64,000 nt of DNA, from assembly GCF_000004075.3 (NCBI RefSeq), contig NC_026657.2, positions 4,340,001-4,404,000 of the forward strand, written 5' to 3'. Origin of the DNA: Cucumis sativus (lineage: Eukaryota > Streptophyta > Magnoliopsida > Cucurbitales > Cucurbitaceae). How positions within the stretch are numbered: position 1 is the stretch's first letter; every line of letters starts with the position of its first letter. Positions 12,626 to 24,667 of this stretch are shown here, in pieces. Below the pieces are notes generated by a model. That model made no database searches, was not told the origin of the DNA, and saw only the letters and a list, made by a program, of their open reading frames with translations. The position numbers were made by a program, and so were the translations under genes.

Positions 12626-12800
12626 CCTCAATATTAACATAATCCTACTCAGCTTCTGTTCCCACCACACCATTGTCTTTTCTTCCTTCTTCTTCCTCTC
12701 TTTCCTCTCCACAGATTCTTGGCCTCTATTTCAACTCACTCTCTTCAATATTTTGCCACCCATCATTCCTCTATTGGTTTCTTCTTCTTCTTCCTTTCCA

Positions 12801-13742
12801 ATGTCCATCTTAGCTCAAAACAAGTTCCTTCTGAGCTCTCGGTCCCATGTTAATCCATGCAGCACTCCGATTCCACGCAGAGTTGTCTACTGCATAGCTA
12901 ATACCACCGTCAATGGTGTTGCTACCAGTCCGAAGCATGCTGATGGTCAACTAGTCATTGAGCGTGAGGTTATATCTCCTACTCCACTTACATTTGTCAA
13001 TTCCTCCACCTATTATTCTGTTCTTAATGACCCGAGTTTACGATCAACTTGGAGTCATCGTGCGTGGGTGGCTGGTGGGTGCACCACAGTGCTAATCTCT
13101 TTGGCAAAATCAATAGTGGGTGCAGCCAGTTCACATATCTGGCTTGAGCCTGCTTTAGCAGCATTGGTAGGCTACATTTTAGCTGACCTTGGATCCGGAG
13201 TATATCATTGGGGCATCGATAACTATGGTGATGCATCAACCCCAATCTTCGGTACTCAAATAGAAGCATTCCAAGGCCATCACAAGTGGCCCTGGACAAT
13301 CACGAAGCGACAGTTCGCCAACAATTTGTACGCTTTGGCACGAGCTGTGACTTTTGCTGTACTTCCTGTAAGCCTTGCAATTGATGATCCCATTCTACAT
13401 GGTTTTGTTGGTATGTGCTCAGGTTGCATAATGTTTAGCCAACAGTTTCATGCATGGGCTCACAGTAAAAAGAGTGAACTACCTCCACTCGTGGTGGCAA
13501 TGCAAAATGCTGGCCTGCTCGTGTCACGAACACAGCATTCAACACATCATCGTCCACCCTATAACAACAACTATTGCATAGTAAGTGGAATATGGAATAA
13601 GCTTTTGGATGAAACAAAGCTTTTTGAGGCATTGGAGATGATCTTGTACTTCAAACTTGGGCTGAGACCAAGATCTTGGACTGAGCCTAATTCTGAATGG
13701 ACTGAAGAGACCGAGATTCTTGAACAAACTACAGCCCATTAA
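12801..13742 (+). CDS. FAD4: Plastid phosphatidylglycerol desaturase, FAD4 type
   Basis: A single exon encodes 313 residues from the first in-frame ATG (12801); the open frame extends upstream but contains no earlier ATG. The N-terminus is rich in Ser, Thr and basic residues, as expected of a chloroplast transit peptide. Hydrophobic segments lie near 89-105, 116-134, 177-195 and 200-214. Histidine motifs typical of the Kua/TMEM189-FAD4 family are present: HWGIDN (136-141), QGHHKWPW (158-165), HAWAH (217-221) and QHSTHH (245-250). Arabidopsis FAD4 makes the trans double bond of 16:1 on plastid phosphatidylglycerol and is also intronless and about 320 residues long. Paralogues (FAD4L) exist, so the exact orthologue is uncertain. 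The gene converges on VPS22, with 285 bases between the stop codons. Confidence 0.92.
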   Translation: MSILAQNKFLLSSRSHVNPCSTPIPRRVVYCIANTTVNGVATSPKHADGQLVIEREVISPTPLTFVNSSTYYSVLNDPSLRSTWSHRAWVAGGCTTVLISLAKSIVGAASSHIWLEPALAALVGYILADLGSGVYHWGIDNYGDASTPIFGTQIEAFQGHHKWPWTITKRQFANNLYALARAVTFAVLPVSLAIDDPILHGFVGMCSGCIMFSQQFHAWAHSKKSELPPLVVAMQNAGLLVSRTQHSTHHRPPYNNNYCIVSGIWNKLLDETKLFEALEMILYFKLGLRPRSWTEPNSEWTEETEILEQTTAH

Positions 13743-14027
13743 CAACATTCTTCTTTCATTCATATTGTGCTTTTCCTTGCAAGAATAGAAGGAAACAGAA
13801 TTTATTTGAAATATTTTCATACGTAAACTATATATGATGTTATTTTTTTCTTCGAAGACGTGTCTTTTCCTTTATGCATTGTCCAGCAAGGTTCAACTAA
13901 CATAATAAATAAAACAAAGGGGAATGAAAAACAATAGCATTGAACAAAAGGCATAGGATACATTTGCTTCGTGATTCTACCGTAGGATAAACTATAAAGT
14001 ACTTTGTTTTCTAAAGAAATTATCAAG

Positions 14028-17000
14028 TTAGGCATCAGTTGTGAGAGAAGATGAAATAGGAGAAACACAAGGAAACCAATAGCGACGTCTACCATCACGG
14101 TGGCCATCATCAATCATCGCAAGACCTTCCTGTAAAAGTACAAATTTTTTTTACATACGCAGTGTCTAACTAGGGAAGATGGGAGAAAGAAAATAAATGT
14201 GAGCTAAAACTTACATCTAGGAGAGTATCGAGGGCATCAACTGCACGACCAGATGTCCAAGAAAGTCGTCTCTCTACCTCATCAACAGTTGCATAGCCTT
14301 GAGCCTGAGAGAACAATATGTGCTATGACCATTAATCTCTTTGTGACCAAAACACTAGAAGCAAATAGATTACAGAAAGGGCTGAATGAAAAAGTAACCT
14401 GCGCGAGCTCAAGAATTTCATTGTGATCCTTGTTTAACTCGGTTGGAACGGACCGAACAAGTTTTTTCTTGCCAACAGTAATTACCTCAAAACCACTTCC
14501 CAGTATCTGGAGTAAATTCTCTGCATGTTAGTGTAAGATATACTCTAGAATGCCATTCTTAAATCAAGAAAATTTTGAGTAAAATATTTATATTCAGAAA
14601 TAACAAAAAGTAATGAAATTGCTTCAGGGAAAAGCACAGATATATTTGTAATTTTGTATGACGATTCTGTTACAATACTTCACATCAACAGACCATAAAG
14701 GTGAGAGGAGTTTAGTTGGAATCCACCTTCCCTACAGAAAAAAGAAAAACTTTTCCTGCCGGTACAATTTTCTTCCAACAGTTATCTCAATTAAGGAAAA
14801 AGTTCATTTTTCTTTTTCTTGGAGCAAAGCTTTATCCCAAAAAAAAAAAAAGAAAGAAGTATTGATGTCAATATTGATTTCAACACATCGAATTTATTCA
14901 TCTGTAGATGAATACTTCAAGAAAAAGTATGGATAATCACAGAACTTGTAAAAATTATTTGAAGCTTAATGCAATTTATATGTAATTTGAAAAACAAATG
15001 TAGTACGTTTAAATGACTAATGGGTACAACTACATGTAAATTGAACTATGAAAAGTAATTTGAGACAGGTACCATGATAGTATATAGAAAGAAATAGACA
15101 ATATAAATAAAAATTGAGTTGCATGTAAATGACTTATAATGTTTTATCTTAAAATTAAGATCTTTTAAACAGTAATTATGGACATTCCTAGATATAGTGC
15201 AAAATGTTCATGAAAACCTAGCATGACAACGCATTTTGCTGGATATTGTAATATTCTAATGACTATTGTGGAATCGTGGATAATAAAGATTTTACATTGG
15301 GCACAAACCCGGGCATTTCAGGGGTAGGTACACATTTGCCATCAAGCCAAAAGACATATATTTTTCTTTTTAGATGATAAAAGTTTGTTTTTTTTTATTC
15401 ATCTCTATTCCACGAGTCTAAGTCAATTTGCATGTACCTCAACTAATCTTATACGTCAACCTGTCTAATTGTTACCGCCATGACGTTGATCAGCAAGTGC
15501 ACTGCAAGCTAACAAAAGGGTTAGCATGACATGCACACGCGTGTCTAAGCGCATGTATGTCGAGTGCCCTTCTAGCCATGGGCATGCCTCGACAATCTCG
15601 TGTGCTGCACCTAAAATGACTCAGGAAGACATTCAAATCAAGGGCTGTGGTATCAGAGTCAAGGTTAGGCATCTTGTGAATGGGCTCTGCTACCTTGAAG
15701 TGGTGACAGAATCCAGGTGTAGTTCGACTATGACTCAGGTACACAGTAGAAGCACCTTTGTTGTTGCCATCACCTAAGTAGTGACCTATACCTAAAAATC
15801 TAGAGCTCAATTTCACCCAAAAGGAGGTCACATAAGAATTCGAGATAAGTGCAACTTGAAAGGCATGCTTAAGAGATTGTAGAAATTACAGAACTTGTAG
15901 GGTGACAGGTAGGGGTCATACAGCACACACCTCGACTGAGAGGTAACAACCGAACACGAGTGGCACACTTACACAAACAGTGGAACACCAAGGAATGTGC
16001 AACGGGTCACAAAGACAACAAACCCATATGAGCAATAGCTACTTGGCTAACAAAGAGCCAATCGACTATGGTAAGCCTCAAGGGGCTGGTGTACTCCAGG
16101 CAGCCCCCAAAGAGTTGGTGCAGAGAAGCGTCATCCAATGAGAGTCAATAGGATGTGACGGGACCCAATGAGAACGTCGGCCAACTCAAGCAGGGAAGGA
16201 CAGCAAGTCCAAATCATGTCCGAAGCCTATGAGCAACCAAACAATTATTTGATCTCAACAATGGTGCCCTTCATGAGCAAAGAAGGAACCATGCTTCCTC
16301 TAGTGGAAGTAACAAACTTGCCAGATCTAACTCTCCCAAAAGTGGGGAAGGAGAGAGATTAGAAGGAGGGGATCGTAAACGCTTTCACCCAAGAGGCGGA
16401 TACCAAAGGTGCAACCCGAACCTTCAACAACGAAACTATAGAGGGGGACCCCCATCCTATGCAAGGGTCTATATAGAGCTTACAAATACCCAAATCGAGT
16501 TGCTCTTAAAGCATTCCAAGCAACGTTAACAACCAATGTTAAAGTTGATGGTGAGAATGCTAAGACGAATATAACAAAAGAAGTGGGCAACGAAACCCCC
16601 CGCATGGGGGGCCTTGAAGTTTTTGTCTGCCTCGAAGAAAAACACAGAGGGAATAAAGAACAAGTGGAGCGAGGTCTCATGTACGTATATGCCTGGGTGA
16701 ATAAAAAACAGAAAAAAAGCACGATGACCAATTCTAGTGCCACTCACAATTTCATTGTAGAGACAGAGATCCAACGTCTCAATCTGAATTAGGACAAACA
16801 TCGAGGAAAAATGAAAGCAGTCAACTCAACCGCCTTACCCATTTTAGGAATTGCCAAACGAGTGACATTAGAATTGGGATTATTGAGTGGACAGACAAAA
16901 TTGTTGTGAAAATGGACGATTTTGATGTAGAGGATGATCTCGGCTTTTCAGTTGAAGAGAGGGCTAGCACGAAAAGAACCCATGTTCATGGCTATCCCTG

Positions 17001-20000
17001 TGGTTGATCGGGAAAGTCCAAAGGAACTAATTTCGAAGGCGGTCCAACATCTGTTAGACGAATACCAAGGCGTAATGCCAAAGATTTTGTCGAAGACCCT
17101 ATCTCCACGAAGGAGAATAAATCATGAGATAGAACTTCTACCCAAGGCAAGACCCGATAAAGAATGTGTATAGCATGCGCTGCCAGAGTTGGTAGAGCTT
17201 CGATAACAGCTGGATGAGTTATTGATTGTTGGATTCATTAGATCTCCAAAGGCTCCCTACAGAACCCCAATGTTGTTTCAGAAGAAAGACAGAAGTCTTC
17301 GTTTATGTATTGATTATCGAGCACCGAATAAACTCACAGTTCGAAATAAATACCCAATACCTATTATCACAGACTTCTTTGACTGCCTCCATGGTGTCAA
17401 GTACTTCTTGAAGTTGGATCTTCAGTCAGGGTATTTCCAAGTGCAAATTCCTGAAAGAGATGAACTAAAGACTATGTGTGTTACACAATATGGAGCCTTT
17501 AAATTCCTTGTAATGTCTTTCGGCCTCACGAACGCTCCAGCAACTTTTCATACCTTGATGAATCAGGTTTTACATGAATATCTTGACAAATTTGTCATAG
17601 AGTATCTGAACGACATTGTTGTTTACAGCGTGATGATTGAAGAACATCAGCATCACTTTCAGTTAGTATTTGAGAAATTGAGGTTGAATCAGTTGTATGT
17701 AAAGAGGGAACATGTGATTTTGCTTAGAAACGCATCAACTTCCTAGCTCACGTGATTGAGTGAGGCCGAATTGACATGGAAGAGAGTAAGATTACTACAA
17801 TAGATGATTGGAGGGTGTCGTCTCCCGTAACAAATTTGCGTTCCTTCCTTGAATTAGCCGATTACTACAGGCAGTTCGAAAAAGAATAGGGCCCTTAATG
17901 GAGTTATTAAAGAAAGACCACAAGTGGTAATGGACCTCCGAGAAAGAAATGCTTGCAGTTGTACACTGTATGAGAGCCTAGAGACAATGTTTGTTAGAAG
18001 CCCCGTTGGTAGTCAAGATGGGCAATAGCTCTATATGTCACTTCTTCAGTCAACCTAAATCGACATCTAAACAAGCTCGTTCATAGGAATGCGTGGTCGA
18101 ACTTGATTTTCAGTTCGAATACAGGCCAAGAAAATCAAACCAAGCGTCTAACACCCTTTGTAAAAAGAGCAAACATACGGCCATGTGCATGTTCGCCCAC
18201 TTGAAAGCTAGCAACCTGAGCGAGACTGTTCCAATGACTATCAAGGCTTGCCTAGCCAAGGACACTACAACCCAAGCTATAATGTAGTTGATTAAAGAAG
18301 GGAAGGCTCATCAATTCTGGATGGAAGATGACCTATTGTTCACCAAAGGCAATCGTCTGTATATCCCCCGTTCAAATGACTTACAACGACTGCTAATGAA
18401 AGAATGTGACACACCGTGGGCTGGACACAATGGTTGGCAACGAACATATGCACTACTAAAAAGGGTTACTACTGGCTGGGCCTTTAGGACAACGTGATGC
18501 AGTTTACTAAGACTTGTCTTGTATGTCAGCATGACAGTCAAATGAGCGAAATTAGCGGGTCTGTTGGAACCCCTACCTGTGCCCTCACGGCTGTGGGAGA
18601 ACATGTTTCTCGACTTGATCACACGTCTGCCTAAACTTGGAGAATTTGACACAATACTGGTGATTGTCGACAAATTATCTAAATACGCACCATTCATTCC
18701 AACGCCTAATATGTGTTCAGCTGAAATAACAGCTCAACTTTTTTTCAAACACATTGTGAAATTGTGGGAAGTCCCGGTGAACATAATCAATGATCTCGAC
18801 GATTGATTCACCAGAATGTTCTGGATCAAATTATTCAAGATGTTGGGGTTTACTCTCAATATCTCATTAAGTTATCACCCACAGACTGATGGATAAATAA
18901 AACGCTTCAACAACATGCTTGAAGAATACCTACGTCCCTTTATTGACGCACGACAGAAGAATCGGGTTCAAATGTTGCTCAAGCTTCAATTGTCAGAAAA
19001 GCTCATCTACAGGAAAGGCGCCATGACAGTAGTTATCAAAGATACTTTGGCTCACGAAGTTAAGAAGCTGTAACTATGTCGTTCAGTTCCTAGAGAGTCA
19101 GCTAAAGGAAGTCTTTGAAAAGGCGATGAAATCAATGCGATACTTGGCTGCTTAGACAGGATGCCCGTCAAAGAGTTGATGACGAGGGTTGAGAACCTAA
19201 AAGCAAACCCTATCAGGTTAGGTAGCTTCGAGCTAGGGAATAGCTTAACAGGCTCAATGGCCCCCATTGAAGAGCATGTCACAACAGTGGACAACTCACA
19301 GAAAACGAAAATGGTGAACGAATTTTCAAAAGACAATAAAGTAATTGTCGATGTCGTCAAGACAAAGATTGCAGATGTCAACACAAGAGTAAATCTCACC
19401 ATGAGAGCGGTGGGAAACCAGACCCTAGTTGAAGGCGCAGTACAATTCAATCGAGTGAAAGTGCCCAAACCCAAGCCCTTCTGTGGGGCTCTTGATGCAA
19501 AAGCTCTGGAAAACTCTCTTTGATTTGGAGCAATATTTCAAAGCTACAAATACAGTAGCCGAAGAGTAAGAAATATTGGCAGAGAGAGTGTTGTATTACA
19601 AGACCAAGACACGACCTAGAGGAACTCTTGGTGAAGTGAAAAGACCTACCTGACGAAGAAATCAGTTAGGAGTGCGCTGAATACATCCATTGTGTCATCG
19701 TCTATTTGGATTTAGTTTTGCTGACTTGTTCTACAAAACTGCAATTGTGACACGATTTTGTAAACATCTCGAAGTGATCGTGCGTCACTTGTTCTAACTA
19801 GAGCACCTGCTCGTCCATCTCGACCAACCGGTCAAGTGGGACTTGCCCAATTGTTTCACAATTTGACATGATTATAGCTTATAACTTCACAAGCCGACTT
19901 GGCTCTGATACCAACTGTCACAGTCACTTTTGAAAGCGTCACAAGGCGATCGTGCGACACATGTACCCCGCTCGAGAACGAGTCAGCATATCCAAATCCA

Positions 20001-22817
20001 AATAGTTGGTGGCACAATGAATGTTTCGCAACATTCACCCTCGTTCTTGAGAAAAGGTTTTAGAAAACAAGTTTAGAGGAAAAGGTTTTCTAACTCATGG
20101 GTATTACGGTATGATGATACGTCTTACCTCCACATATAGTACATTCTGAACAAAAAGGGAACTGGCAAATGTTAATGTGCGAGATTACATACTTAATAAC
20201 AATATTCAAAAAAATAAAAAGGGAGTGCAAGTTGTCATGCGACCACGGGCAACATGCCCTGGACAAGCATGATTCTGACACTAGGCGCTTGCCTAGTGTT
20301 GCATGCGCCCTTCGCGCACACTAAATCGTGGTGCATGTCTTTTGAGAATGCCTATTCAGCCAATTGGCCTGGTTTCGGCAATATGCATGGAGATTAGCGC
20401 GACCCTATTGGTGCCACCTGCCTACCCCGTGCCTTGCACCCTCCGATGCGAGTATGTATCCTGTCCAACCTTCCCCAAGGTCGAGCCAATTGCCACTTGT
20501 CTCGCCCACTCATCTACCATTAGGTGGAGTCGTGGCATGTCTTGTCTTGGTCTTCTCCAAGTTCGTTGACCCAGTCTCTATCTTCTCCTCCTATGGCGCC
20601 TTGGCATCAACTAACCTCTCATGGTGCTCGTGTTTAGTTTTGGGGTTCTAACACTAATTCTGTTGAGTGTCAAAGAAACTAGAAGGATATTAAATCTTAG
20701 GAAGGTAGTTACTATAGATTGAATTCATTTCCTCTAAGTCATCTGTTATATCATGACCTTTATTGACCACTAGGTCAAACCACGGTAGTTTTGAATAATG
20801 AAGATTATAATTTTTAGAAGAGTGCAGGCGATCTGTTATTATATGCATGACTAGAGATTAGAAATGAGTTTATGAATATAACAATGATACTTTCATCAAT
20901 TTACCCCATAGACTACAATAGTCACAGATAGCTTACGCTCCTCACTAGGATTAATTTCATAAGATAGTCAAATAATCTTATGACATCAAACATAAAGAAA
21001 TTTGCACGATATTTGATATCTTGAGTGGCATGGCAACAAACTACTGTTTCAACTTATGACTTCAAGCACATTTTGGTTGTATTTCATTCTTTCCACCTCT
21101 AGGATCACTCAGGGTGGTTGATATATTACGGTTAATGGAAATCAAATTCAAAGACTGTTCAAGTAATATCCAAATTACCTAATACTGAAACCAGAACCCT
21201 ATATATGTTCCCTGTTTAAATTTCTAATTTCAAACCCATAGCAAATATAAGATGTCACACATTGATAGTAGATCTATTTGTTATCGCAATACCTTCAGTT
21301 TACTTATAGCTCGCAGGCAGTCATCCTCAGAAACAGCTTCACGATCACTTTTTCGTCTCTGCCGAAGCAAAGTACACAGTTCTTGTAAGCTAATCAAACC
21401 CCCATTGTGGGGCCTTGTAGACAAGCAAATGTCAACAATTTGCACTCCTGTCTAGCAAAATAGTTCAATTACATTCAGCAAACACATCCAGCAAAAAGAT
21501 AAGAGATATATGAGAACGATGACTTATGCTCCAACCATAATGACAATTTATTCTTGTCAACAGTTCAGTTCTAAATTTTACAAGAGAAACTTAAAATCCA
21601 TTACTGGGTTGAAATATCACTCAGCTCAGATCATAGTTCCTAGAGTGAGTTAAATTCACGTTCCAAGTTGTAGGTCAAACTAAGAATAAAGAAACTAAAA
21701 TATACAAGAAGAATAATCTACTATGATATTTCCCTCGGTTAAACAAACTCAACAAGAAATCCAAATGAAAATTCCTAGGCCCAGACAAAGAGGACATGCA
21801 TTACATGTCAACATAGACATGCAAATAAGGATTTCATATGCCCACAAACTCAGGCAAGATTTTCCTTTAAGAAAAAAGAATATCTTCTGCAGTTCAAGAA
21901 GAAATATGGTGCGAAATGCTAAGAATATAAGATAAATATAACTTATGAAAACATGCCTAACAAGGATGCAAGGACACATTAACCTCTCTCTTGACATGAT
22001 AAACCACATAATTTTCTTTTACTTTAATCTGATAAGATAAGATCCATACCTACCAATCTCGTAATAGAAATCACCAATGCCTAATAGCTCTGCCCAAAAC
22101 CCCTTGTTTGAGGCCAAGGGATCTACTCCAACTTTAGCACACATTTCATGGAACTGTGATCTGAAAGCCGGGTTCTTACTGATATCTTTCTGCACAAGTC
22201 AAATTAGTGGCATGAAGTTCAATAAGAAATCCAGCAAGCAATCACTTGGGAGAGGAATAATCTAAAAGCAAGAACAACCCATCATTACTAAGTCCAAAGG
22301 AAATTTTTAATCAAGTAGAAACAGTCTAAAATATGTAAGTATTTTTAATTTTTATATGGGAAAATATCTAATTAAACAAAGTAGATCACAGTTCAGATAG
22401 TCAATCAGATAACTTCATTCATCTCATATATTTGATGTCAAAATACACAAGAGATGTTGTAATGCGAATAACAACCTTGTGTTTGCGAGCAAAATCCTCT
22501 AACTGAGATCGAAAGGTGGAGAGTTGCTCCTTCATCATATCAGCTCGGAGCTTCGCTACATTTTCACCCAGCTGGCGGTATTGGTCCTGCAAAAATTACC
22601 GTCATCGCTTTAATCAATAGAAAATAAAATCACAAAGAATGAGAATAACTTCAAATTTTAAAGGATATGAACAATAAAACCAATAGAAATTCGAATAATA
22701 ATGCAACTGAAATGATAAAAATTCATAGAATTTAAATGAAAAGAAATAGATAAAGCAGAAAAGAACCCTCGCCGCCGCGGCTGTCTGTAAGCCTCCAATG
22801 CCAGGTCTCCGCCTCAT
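14028..22817 (-). CDS. VPS22: ESCRT-II subunit VPS22 (SNF8/EAP30)
   Basis: Seven coding exons on the minus strand: 22767-22817, 22476-22586, 22054-22189, 21293-21447, 14399-14506, 14215-14304 and 14028-14129. They give 250 residues, the size I recall for Arabidopsis VPS22. The product starts [11 protein letters not shown], the conserved N-terminus of this family, and continues with a helical stretch and the EAP30 winged-helix region ([49 protein letters not shown]). VPS22 forms the core of ESCRT-II with VPS25 and VPS36 and sorts ubiquitinated membrane cargo at endosomes. The fourth intron (14507-21292, 6,786 bases) contains retrotransposon remnants, yet all splice sites are canonical and the frame is intact. 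The gene is therefore probably functional if this intron is spliced. Confidence 0.95.
14507..15409. other. VPS22 intron 4, unique part
   Basis: AT-rich intron sequence between exon 5 of VPS22 and the start of retrotransposon-like sequence. No coding or RNA feature was recognised; a short plus-strand open frame at 14658-14936 has no domain. Confidence 0.4.
15648..15659 (+). other. Primer-binding site for initiator Met tRNA
   Basis: TGGTATCAGAGT matches the plant retrotransposon primer site TGGTATCAGAGC at 11 of 12 bases. It lies at the expected 5' side of the internal region of the plus-strand gypsy remnant. Confidence 0.7.
16450..18960 (+). pseudogene. Ty3/gypsy pol remnant (protease, RT, RNase H, integrase)
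   Basis: The protease region is at about 16720-16900, where the expected DSGATHNF reads NSSATHNF, so the catalytic Asp is lost. Reverse transcriptase is best preserved at 17222-17746, with [32 protein letters not shown] and [10 protein letters not shown]; its catalytic YLDD box reads YLND. An RNase H remnant lies near 17940-18150. The integrase zinc-domain area ([13 protein letters not shown]) is at 18415-18480 and the core at 18564-18930, with stops after NDLDD and within HPQTDG. Frames shift several times. The copy cannot encode a working enzyme. Confidence 0.85.
19060..19580 (+). pseudogene. Ty3/gypsy gag N-terminal fragment, out of order
   Basis: An open stretch at 19161-19523 contains [12 protein letters not shown], then [20 protein letters not shown]. 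After a one-base frame change it continues [16 protein letters not shown]. This is the capsid start of cucurbit-type gypsy gag proteins as I remember them. It sits after the integrase of the neighbouring remnant rather than before it, which shows rearrangement or a second truncated copy. Confidence 0.7.
19902..19913 (-). other. Second primer-binding site, minus strand
   Basis: On the minus strand TGGTATCAGAGC is a perfect match to the Met-tRNA primer site. It begins two bases after the CA end of the minus-strand LTR at 19916-20653, the standard LTR-PBS arrangement. Confidence 0.75.
19916..20653 (-). mobile_element. LTR of a second retrotransposon, opposite orientation
   Basis: Read on the minus strand, the segment starts TGTTAGAACC and ends TGTGACA, giving TG...CA ends over 738 bases. 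A primer-binding site follows directly, then about 200 bases of possible leader/gag with an ATG near 19870. No partner LTR is visible in the window. The element therefore appears as a 5' LTR plus a truncated internal part, inserted into or joined to the plus-strand gypsy remnant. The segment is distinctly richer in G+C than the surrounding intron. Confidence 0.7.
20279..20298. repeat. Perfect short hairpin inside the minus-strand LTR
   Basis: CACTAGGC and GCCTAGTG are perfect 8-base inverted copies around a GCTT loop. The hairpin lies in the middle of the LTR; a role in transcript ending or packaging is possible but unproven. Confidence 0.6.
20654..21292. other. VPS22 intron 4, 5' part
   Basis: Intron sequence between exon 4 of VPS22 and the LTR. 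No coding feature or repeat was recognised. Confidence 0.4.
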
Positions 22818-24667
22818 TTTCACTCAGATTTCGGTTTCTTGCTCCGATCGGATGCGTTGATATTATTGAACTCAAGCGGATATTTCACCGATGTTGAGAA
22901 CCAACAATTATCGATTTTATTTTATGGGACGAGTAAAATCCATTTTATATGAATAAAGTTAAAAGCTTAAAATATTTGTGCATCTTCTGCATACTAAAAT
23001 AAATTAAAATTTTTTAAAATTTTAATAATATATCAGTCTCTATTATTTATAAAACTTAACAATTTTATTATATTTTGTAAATATTTTGTAAAACATTTTA
23101 CTTTCGACAGTTTAAACATTTAAGTATTATTTTATACAAAAAAATGTTTACAATATTTATAAATATGATATATCACTCTCTATATTTGATACATAGACAC
23201 TAATAAATACTAAAATAGTAGTGTGTCACTTTCACTTCTAATATTCATTTTACTACCATAGCTCTAAAACATTTGGCCATTTCTAAGTTTTTTTTTTTGT
23301 TTTTTATCTACAACGATGTTTTGTAATATTTATAAATATTTTGATTTGTTTTGTTATATTTGAAAACACACATTTCAAAAGTAAAAGTTGTTTCTTTGAT
23401 TGTATAAACATGATTAGAAAGTAGGTAACCATTTTCTTTTAAAGGACCGTCGTTGAGAAAATTAGAAGAAAATAGACTTGAACCTTAAAATCAAAACTCA
23501 AAACTAATAGTTATCAAATTGATATTTAAGATTATTTTTTAGTCCAAAGGAAAGCTATAAGTTAATGTGAATTAAACTAAGTTCAATTCGTTTTTTTTAA
23601 TAATGTTTTGGATTAAAATATTGTAGTCCCTATGTAGTGGATTTTACTCCATTTTACTCTTATTTTCAACTTTCTAATTCTAGACTAAACTTTTCTTAAA
23701 CAACAAATTTTAGTTTGGGTTTTTTTCTTAAAAATAGAAAAGAAAATAAAAATATTTCACCCTAAAAAAACAAATTTTATTAGAATGGATCTTTGTATGA
23801 GGTTTAAATATTTTATCAATTTTTCTATTTTTGATCCATTTTTTTGTAGTTTTTCATCTACAAATTAAATTGGTTAATAATGATGATAATAATAAAACTT
23901 CTTTAAAAAAATATTTGTTGGGCACTCTCTTTAACATTTTCTTTAAAATTGGTTTACCTCTCTCATTTGTTTTCTTTTAAGACTGTTTCCTTCTTCTAAC
24001 TTCCTTTCTCTCTAATTACTTTCTCCTCTTCATATTACATTTTTCCACCTTTTCCAGAAACAGTAAAAATCACTACTGAGTTACTAAAGAAATATATTCC
24101 AATAACCTTTTCGATTCAATATCAATCTCTATACTCAAAAACAAACACTAGAATGAGATTTAGTAAATAAGAAACCATAACTATCAAAGTTTACTTTCCA
24201 ACTATCAACTTCAGTAACTTTTTCAAAGTTGTAACAAACTTTCAAACTTACTCACAACTCGTACCATTTTTAGATGGTATCATTCACAGAGTTATTTTTT
24301 CTTTTATACATGGATTGCACTTACACGTGAAGAGATCAACCAGTTTGATGTGTAACCACTTTCACTCTCGAACAAATACAATTTAAAAGATACTTACATT
24401 TGAACCGTAACAACCAAAATTAGACACGCACCATCAATCGTCGGATCCCTAGGGCATTAGCAAAGGACAAAATAAAAATTTACAAAAATGCAGCGACAGA
24501 ATGGAAACTGTATTATCGATATGAGAATCAATATCATCCGGATGATATTTTTCAAAATCTATCATAACAATGGGTCTAATTGATGTACATCATAACAAAA
24601 AGTTGATATAAACAGACTGAGGTTTACATTAAAACCAGAATATAGCAGATAACATTTTTTTCATAAG
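22818..24667. other. AT-rich intergenic DNA with cucurbit-style short repeat
   Basis: The first 100 bases or so are the VPS22 leader and promoter. From about 23000 to 23400 the sequence is built from phrases such as TATTTATAAATAT, TGATATATCACTCTCTA and TTTGTAATATTTATAAAT. The same kind of phrases recur near 33700-34600, 42360-42560 and 54270, suggesting members of one dispersed AT-rich repeat family. No gene is visible. Confidence 0.45.

Larger units (their letters stand above)
15410..19720 (+). mobile_element. Rearranged Ty3/gypsy retrotransposon remnant in VPS22 intron 4
   Basis: The plus strand carries, in order: an LTR-like GC-richer stretch, a tRNA primer-binding site (15648), the C-terminal gag/zinc-knuckle area, protease, reverse transcriptase, RNase H, the integrase zinc domain and the integrase core, truncated near 18960. 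An N-terminal gag piece then follows from about 19060, downstream of integrase. That order is not the normal gag-pol order, so the copy is a deleted or recombined mosaic. Stops and frameshifts are present throughout. The insertion is opposite in orientation to the host gene. Outer limits are approximate because I found no matching LTR pair. Confidence 0.8.

Noticed and set aside
12753..12800. Upstream extension of FAD4 by 16 codons
   Set aside because: The frame is open but the codon at 12753 is TTG; the first ATG is at 12801.
19052..19474. 140-codon minus-strand frame
   Set aside because: Shadow of the plus-strand gag fragment.
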